64,000 nucleotides of DNA, taken from positions 155,105,548 to 155,169,547 of the forward strand of contig NC_081407.1 of NCBI RefSeq assembly GCF_030272615.1, read 5' to 3'. The notes under the pieces are model-generated. The model was not told the origin of the DNA and ran no database searches. It saw nothing but the letters and a program-made list of their open reading frames with translations. The DNA comes from Cryptomeria japonica (Eukaryota; Streptophyta; Pinopsida; Cupressales; Cupressaceae). Positions 58,048-64,000 of this stretch are shown here, in pieces. Position 1 is the first letter of the stretch. Each line of letters begins with the position of its first letter. The translations under genes were made by a program, and so were the position numbers.

Positions 58048-60460
58048 AACTCAAAATTAAGGAGGAAGACATTTTGAAGACAACTTTCAGGACTAGATAT
58101 GGGCATTATGAGTTCACAGTAGTTCCTTTTGGTGTAACCAATGCCCCCGCTACATTTATGAGCCTAATGAATAGTGTACTCCATGACTACTTGGATAAAT
58201 TTGTTTTGGTATTTCTTGATGACATATTGATTTACTCTAGGAATGAGGAGGAACATTTAGTACACCTACAAATTGTTTTGCAAAGGTTGAGAGAACATAA
58301 GTTATATGGGAAATTGTCAAAATGTGCCTTCTTCAAGGAGAAGATTCACTACCTTGGGCATATAATATCAAAGGAAGGAATAGCAGTTGATCCAGATAAA
58401 ATAAAGGCAATAGTAGAATGGCCGATCCCTAAAAATGTTTCAGAGGTAAGAAGCTTTATGGGGCTAGCAGGTTACTATAGGAGGTTTGTGGAAGGATTCT
58501 CTAAGATAGCAAACCCCATCACCTCATTACAAAGGAAGGGTAAAAGGTTTGCGTGGACAGAACAAAGTGATAAGGCATTCCAAATGTTTAAAGGGAAACT
58601 AACTTCAACACCCATTCTAAAAGTACCAGATCCGAATGGACACTTCACAATCGTAACTGATGCTTCTATTGAAGGTTTAGGAGGAGTACTTGTCCAAGAT
58701 GAAGGGGTAGTGGCTTACGAATCCAGAAAGATAAAGACTCATGAAGTCAATTATGCACCCCACGACTTAGAGTTGGCAACATTGTGCATGCCCTACAAAA
58801 ATGGAGACACTTCTTACTAGGGAAGCCCTTTGAGTTAAAGTCAGATAACCAAGGACTAAAGTACATCTCTACCTAGCCCCACTTAAATGCCAGAAAAAAG
58901 AAGGTGGTTAGAGTTTTTAAGTGAATATGATTTTGAAATTGAATATGTTAAGGGGAAGGAAAATAGGGTGGCAGATGCTTTGAGTAGGAGGAGACACTTG
59001 ATGACTATAGCAACATTCAAAACTTCTTTCAAAAGGCAAGTGATGGATGAGCAAGGTCACAACCCATGGTATGAACAAGTCAAATTGACATTAGATCACG
59101 ATCCAACCGATCCTAAGATTGGAGGGTATACATTAGACAAAGATGGGTTGCTCAGATACAATAATAGAATCTATATTCCTAATTCAGGAAACTTAAGGAA
59201 AGTAGTCTTGTTGGAGGCTCACAATGCCCCTTATTCAGGGCACCCAGGAGTTAACAAGCTTTATGAAGATTTAAAGAAGTTATACTTTTGGCAAGGGATG
59301 AAGAATGACATAGTCAAGTATGTGGCTAAATGTTTGGAGTGTCAAAGAGTAAAGGCAAAACATAGACATCCAGCTGGATTGTTACAGTTACATGATGTAC
59401 CTCAACACAAGTGGCAAGTTATTAGCATGGATTTTGTGCAAGGGTTGCCCATGTCACCTTCTAGGCATGATGCAATAATGGTAGTAATTGACAAACTCAC
59501 TAAGGTGGCACACTTTATACCAAGGAATCTGACAGATGATGCACCTACCTTGGCTAGGTGTTTTGTTAAGGAAATATTTAGGCTGCATGGAATACTAGAG
59601 AAAATCATATCAGATAGAGATGCTAGATTCACTTCAAGGTTTTGGACCACTCTTCAATCAACTCTAGGAACTCAACTAAATTTTAGCACTGCATACCATC
59701 CTGAAACCAATGGTCAGATAGAAAGGACAAATTAGATTATGGAAGACCTACTTCACATGTATTGCATGGGCCAACAAAATAAATGGGAAGAGTACCTACC
59801 TCTGGTAGAGTTTGCTTACAATAATACATATCAAACATATTTGGGAATGACACGTTTCGAAGCTTTGTATGGTAGACCATGTCGAACACCTTTGAGTTGG
59901 GATAGTCTTGAAGATAGAGTGATTGTTGGACCAGATATGTTGAAAGAGATGGAGAGGAAAACTAAGGAAATTAGGCAAATATTGAAGGAAGCCTCAGATA
60001 GGCAGAAAAGTTATGCAGACAAAAACAAGACTCCAAGGGAGTTTGAGGTGGGAGAGAAAGTCTTGCTAAGGGTTAGGCCACACAAGAGTTCCATAAGATT
60101 TGGGAAAAGGACTAAGATTGCACCTCGTTATGTTGGACCCTTTGAAATATTGGGAAGGATTAATCCAGTTGCATATCGGTTGGCCTTACCTCCCCAATTG
60201 AGCTAAATCCATGATGTCTTCCATGTATCTCTTCTTAAAAAGTATGTATTTGATGAGAAGTACATTTTGAATTGGGATGCTTTACAGGTCCAGGAAATGG
60301 GAGGAATAATGATAGAGCCATTCAAAATCTTGGAGAGGCGCTAGTGCCAGTTGCGCAACAGAGAGGTTGATCAGTGCAAAGTACAATGTGACTAGTATGA
60401 TGAAAAGTATGCCACGTGGGAAGATACTAAGGAAATGCAGTAGTTGTTTCCTTTTTTGTT
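58048..60460 (+). pseudogene. Gypsy-1 C-terminal RT, RNase H, integrase and chromodomain-like tail
   Basis: RT continues with [20 protein letters not shown] and FLDD at 58212-58223. RNase H has [16 protein letters not shown]; its second half (58780-58890) is shifted by one frame and shifted back, with a TAG inside. Integrase has an HHCC zinc domain ([16 protein letters not shown], about 59238-59350), [18 protein letters not shown] and [11 protein letters not shown] with all three acidic residues. TAG 59733-59735 and TAA 60204-60206 follow. After PPQLS the frame goes on: IHDVFHVSLLKKY, then a chromodomain-like stretch (LRNREVDQCKVQ..YATWEDTKEM, about 60350-60440) with at least two stops. Confidence 0.9.
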
Positions 60461-60523
60461 TTAATCATGAACTATAGACTCTTTTGGATGCGTTCAATAA
60501 GTGCATCAGGACGATGCACAAAT

Positions 60524-60536
60524 TAAGGGGGGAGGA
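60524..60536 (+). promoter_or_regulatory. Gypsy-1 polypurine tract
   Basis: AAGGGGGGAGGA immediately before TGTCACAACCC of the 3' LTR. Confidence 0.9.
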
Positions 60537-62310
60537 TGTCACAACCCTCCCTTATCACTTTTGGATTTAAAATACAATTCTATTATATTTTTGGATAAGC
60601 TATTTGAATGATTGAATAAATGTTATAAAAAGAATGAAAATAATAATACACACACATACACACACATGGAAAATATACATTATTTTTATTTATTTATTTT
60701 CCACATCCAATTATGGCACATGTTGTAGGAAGAATAAGAAGCTTCTAGAGGATTCTCCACCACCTTGCATGTAACTCCCCCACTAAGTCTAATCAATTTG
60801 CATGAAGTTCAAAATTGGGAAAGAATCTCCTTTTTAATTAAATTTTTTAGATAGTGGAATGGAGGGAATTTTCTTATAAAATTATATGAAAGTTTCAAAG
60901 AAGGGAGTTGATTATGTTTTGAAGGAAATTTCCCAAGTTTTAGAAGTAGATCTTTTCTTTGATAGTCTCATTTTTCGTTGCAGGAATTTTTAAGTTGTTG
61001 TTGAAGGATTTCTCTCAAGTTGCAAGGAAGGATCAAAAGGATAACTAGTGGATTCAACATCAAGCTTGATAAACCAGGTTCTCTCCCTGTTATTTCACAT
61101 TCAATTATGAGGAATTCATATTATCAAAAAAAAAAATAGTTATAGATCTTCCTTTATATAAAGAAATTCTTTTATTAGATTTTAAACCTTTTATTTGGGG
61201 ATAAATAATAATGATAATGCTTTCATATAGTGCATGTAAAAGATAGTTATTTATTTATTTTATTTCCCTCAAAAAAATATGCACATGATCTTGCTTTTTG
61301 TTTTTCTTCCAAAGATTTTAGCAAAAGAAAATCATATTCCTTTATTTGTTTAAAATCTCTTTTTCTGAGATTAAAATTCTTCCTGTGTGATTTAAATCTT
61401 TATTCCTCCCTCTAATTCATTTCTCTGGTTCTTTGAATGGAAATCTGAATCTCATTCTTTAATCTCTCTGTGATTATTTTAAATCCCTCTGTGATTATTT
61501 TTAAAATCTCTCTCTATGATTATTTTAAATCTCTCTGTGATTTTTAGTTAAATGAATCTCTCTGTGAATACTTGTTAAATAAAATCTCTCTGTGAAATGA
61601 GTTGAATAAAATTTCTTTGTGAATATTAGTTGAATCTCTGTGAATATCAGTTGAACAAACTCTCTCCCTATGAAATCTGAAAATAAATAATCTTCCTGTA
61701 AATAACTCTCTGTCCCCCTCTCTGGACATTGATTGAGAAATAGAATATAATCCCTCTGTGTTAGCTTGTATTTCTTAGTTTAAACACCTACCTACTTCTT
61801 GATAATCTGTGCATCGCTAGAGCAAATTACTTCTCTGGTTATTTTTATTTCTCTGTTATATTTCTTTCCTGGGATTAATATGATATTCTCTCTTACATTA
61901 ATAATTTCTTATGTATACATACCTGTTTATGTATTCTCCTTTTATACAATTTAATATTCTGGAGTGAACTATTAAAAAAATATAAATATATATATACGCA
62001 TAAGGTATTAATAAATTTATGCGAAGTGATTAATATTTATTTTTGCATGATATAGTGCCCGTGCGTACCGGCTCGCAGGTGGAGAATGAAGTTAATGCTC
62101 TGCAGGGGAGTGGTACTGTAATGGTACCCCCCACTAGCCTGCGGTCACTACTATGGCAATGGCCGCAGGGTAGTGGAGGGGACCCGTGGGGTTCCACTCC
62201 CATTGACCCTTGTTAATGCCAATCAAACTTAAATCGAAGGGCAATGTTAATTTAAAAAAAATAAAATTCTTTTTGATATATGTTTAAAATGTTAGTTTAT
62301 TTAAATTCCT

Positions 62311-62342
<32 letters not shown>

Positions 62343-64000
62343 TTTAGTTAATAAAATTTTTAAACCTAGGTAATTTTTAGATTTATAACTAGTTTTAACA
62401 GATTTATATTAAATGATACTTAGATCCTGTTAAGATCCACTTAACAATTAAATGAATTGAAGCTAAATTCTATGTTGAGATTAGTGGTTTTATAAGCGAT
62501 ATTCTGGCATGTAACTTACCCTACCTTCACTTCATGCAAATGTCTTTACATTGATTTCAATTATTGGTGTTCCCATCTTCATGCAAATTATACGTTTGAT
62601 TGTTATTATGCAAGTTACCTAACTGTCATTATTATGCAAGTTATATTCAAGTTTTGAATAATAAATAATTTTAGTTATGGTTTTTATTCCATGTCATTCA
62701 TCAAGTAGTTATTTCAATTAATTGAGCTTTGCAATGTCTAAATAAACGCGTTCAATTCATAATTATTTTCCAAGCATGATGTTTATCATAAGTTCGAAAA
62801 ATTAAATAAAGGAAGTTGGAAAACCAAAACCAAGTAGCGTTCGGTATATACAGTGCCTCTGGGTCATGCTTACGGGTAATGTCGTCGTGTTGAACTACTG
62901 CACTTAATGCCTAATAAAGCTACATCAACGACGTCTGTGGCATCATCCCGATAAATCATCGGGGAGTAATAAGGGACACTTGGAAGTTAAAATCCAAGGG
63001 GCAAGTAATCCCTCTTGGATCGATAATCTAATAAGATAATTTTTAAACAATTTTTCATCCGTTGAGATAAACCATAGTAGACCCCCTTTAGGGTTGGATA
63101 AGTAAAATGCTTTTATGAAATTGATTTTTATCTTGAAGAGATATTGGTGATTGACAATTTGGTCAAGGGTGACGCTCATGATAGGTTTTAGGATGTAGTT
63201 GTTAGGCCATAAACAATAGGCCATCTTGACCCTTTGTTTAAGTGCTACCATCGTGGGTAGCAACCGCAGAGAAACTATCTGGGACATTGACCCTAGAAAG
63301 GGTTGCGTACCCACTAATCAGTTACATCAAACCATAGAGTAGAAAATAGAACTACATACTTTACACCTTGATCCCGTGCCGAAGCGGGTATGTAGGCAGT
63401 CTTGGGATGGAGTTGTCCCTCGTACTTAGGCGTTCATGGGTGGGGTCTGGGCTTGGTATAGAAGGATTGAATAGAATCCTAATTTGAAAGATAATTAAAA
63501 TGGGAAAAAGTAATTCAATGCATAATCGGAAGGAATCCTGTATGGTTTCGCTTGACTTCTCGAGGCTTTAAGCCAAATTCTGAGGCGGAATTCAAGCTTG
63601 TATTATGTTATTTAATTACTCCTAAGGACGATGACCTCGGTGCACTTCTGTTAGAAGAGTGTAGTACTTAGTGAGTGGCTTAGGACCCGAATGGTCCCGA
63701 TGAGTCTAGGTCTTTGGCTAGAGCACCTCCTATCCCATTTGGATAGATGCCTACCCCGCATGGGTAGATGCCTATCCCGATTAGATAGATGCCTACCTCG
63801 TATGGGTAGATGCCTATCCTGTATTGGATAGATGAAATCTTATGTCCCGTATGGACAAATGCCTAACCCGTATGGTTAGATGCTCATCCCGGATGGATGA
63901 ATGCCTAATCCAAATGGATGGATGCCCAGAGTATGTGATTGAATCAAACACAATGATTAAATTAAACAAAAAAAAAAAATGGTCAATTTTGTTGAGATAA
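60537..64000 (+). repeat. Gypsy-1 3' LTR (runs off the window)
   Basis: It is colinear with 31678-35153 at an offset of 28859 to 28865, so only about 18 bp are missing. It starts TGTCACAACCC. The GATGCCTA array is at about 63732-63920, and a (TA)n stretch at 62320-62341 is longer than its counterpart near 33456-33471. Open frames at 61230-61415, 61544-61729 and 62943-63314 also occur in the 5' LTR and are not genes. Confidence 0.93.

Larger units (their letters stand above)
31678..64000 (+). mobile_element. Gypsy-1: Ty3/gypsy chromovirus, outer host of the nested stack (3' end outside the window)
   Basis: It has ~3.47 kb LTRs, an initiator-Met tRNA PBS, gag with a zinc knuckle, protease, reverse transcriptase, RNase H, integrase and a chromodomain-like C-terminus, in the Ty3/gypsy order. 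The C-terminal chromodomain is the chromovirus hallmark. A 1157 bp solo LTR and the 19.4 kb Gypsy-2 interrupt it; without them it would be about 11.8 kb. The coding frame is continuous across both insertions once each is removed with one TSD copy. Stops and a short compensated frameshift disable it. The two LTRs differ by a few percent by eye, making this the oldest member of the stack. The 3' LTR should end about 18 bp past the window. Confidence 0.93.

Noticed and set aside
61230-63314. Open frames in the Gypsy-1 3' LTR (61230-61415, 61544-61729, 62943-63314)
   Set aside because: Counterparts occur in the 5' LTR with differing lengths, and they have no domain; LTR sequence, not genes.

Overview
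The window reads as intergenic sequence from a large, retrotransposon-rich plant nuclear genome. It is AT-rich. It carries a plant L1-type LINE with an RNase H domain, a Ty1/copia element, a Ty3/gypsy chromovirus with ~3.5 kb LTRs, and a Tat/Ogre-like Ty3/gypsy element with two RNase H domains and an antisense plant-mobile-domain (PMD) ORF. A gymnosperm such as a conifer fits the style, but that is inference. I found no host gene, rRNA or tRNA. Every recognisable coding region belongs to a mobile element and nearly all are broken.

Layout. 79-8060: full-length LINE with a 13-15 bp target-site duplication (TSD). 8076-13479: mostly featureless AT-rich DNA with microsatellites (8433-8528, 11759-11898), a weak copia-gag-like remnant and foldback sequences. 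13720-20000: element A, a decayed DDE-transposase-like gene on + (13720-16736) facing a multi-exon gene on - (about 19990 down to 18032). 20240-21540: array of AT-rich palindromes. 22985-27140: palindrome-rich complex around a ~3.2 kb satellite of a 20 bp motif present in both orientations. 27625-30760: element B, a second and better-kept homologue of the A transposase-like gene. 31055-31680: a 356 bp tandem duplication.

31678-64000 is one nested retrotransposon stack. The outer chromovirus (Gypsy-1) has its 5' LTR at 31678-35153; its 3' LTR starts at 60537 and runs off the window about 18 bp before its expected end. Its gag is split by a 1157 bp solo LTR (36391-37547, TSD GTAAC). Its reverse transcriptase is split by the Tat-like Gypsy-2 (38641-58042, TSD CCATC). 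The gag of Gypsy-2 is split by a reverse-oriented Copia element (42607-47706, TSD CATTC). Removing each insertion with one TSD copy restores the host reading frame in all three cases, which confirms the nesting.

Main results. (1) The two LTRs of Gypsy-2 differ by one substitution and one ~43 bp indel, while the LTRs of the Copia nested inside it differ at about 21 of 894 positions, so the guest looks older than its host. The simplest reading is that Gypsy-2 plus Copia moved here together as one composite copy. (2) Gypsy-2 carries an antisense PMD gene with a spliced first exon and a TATA-like promoter in its 3' region, and about 20 copies of a CGCGTCTGTG motif in its leader. (3) Elements A and B define a transposase-like family with D..D-x31-E spacing, an HGKG motif and a conserved intron, plus (in A) a convergent many-exon partner gene. 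I could not assign it to a named superfamily.
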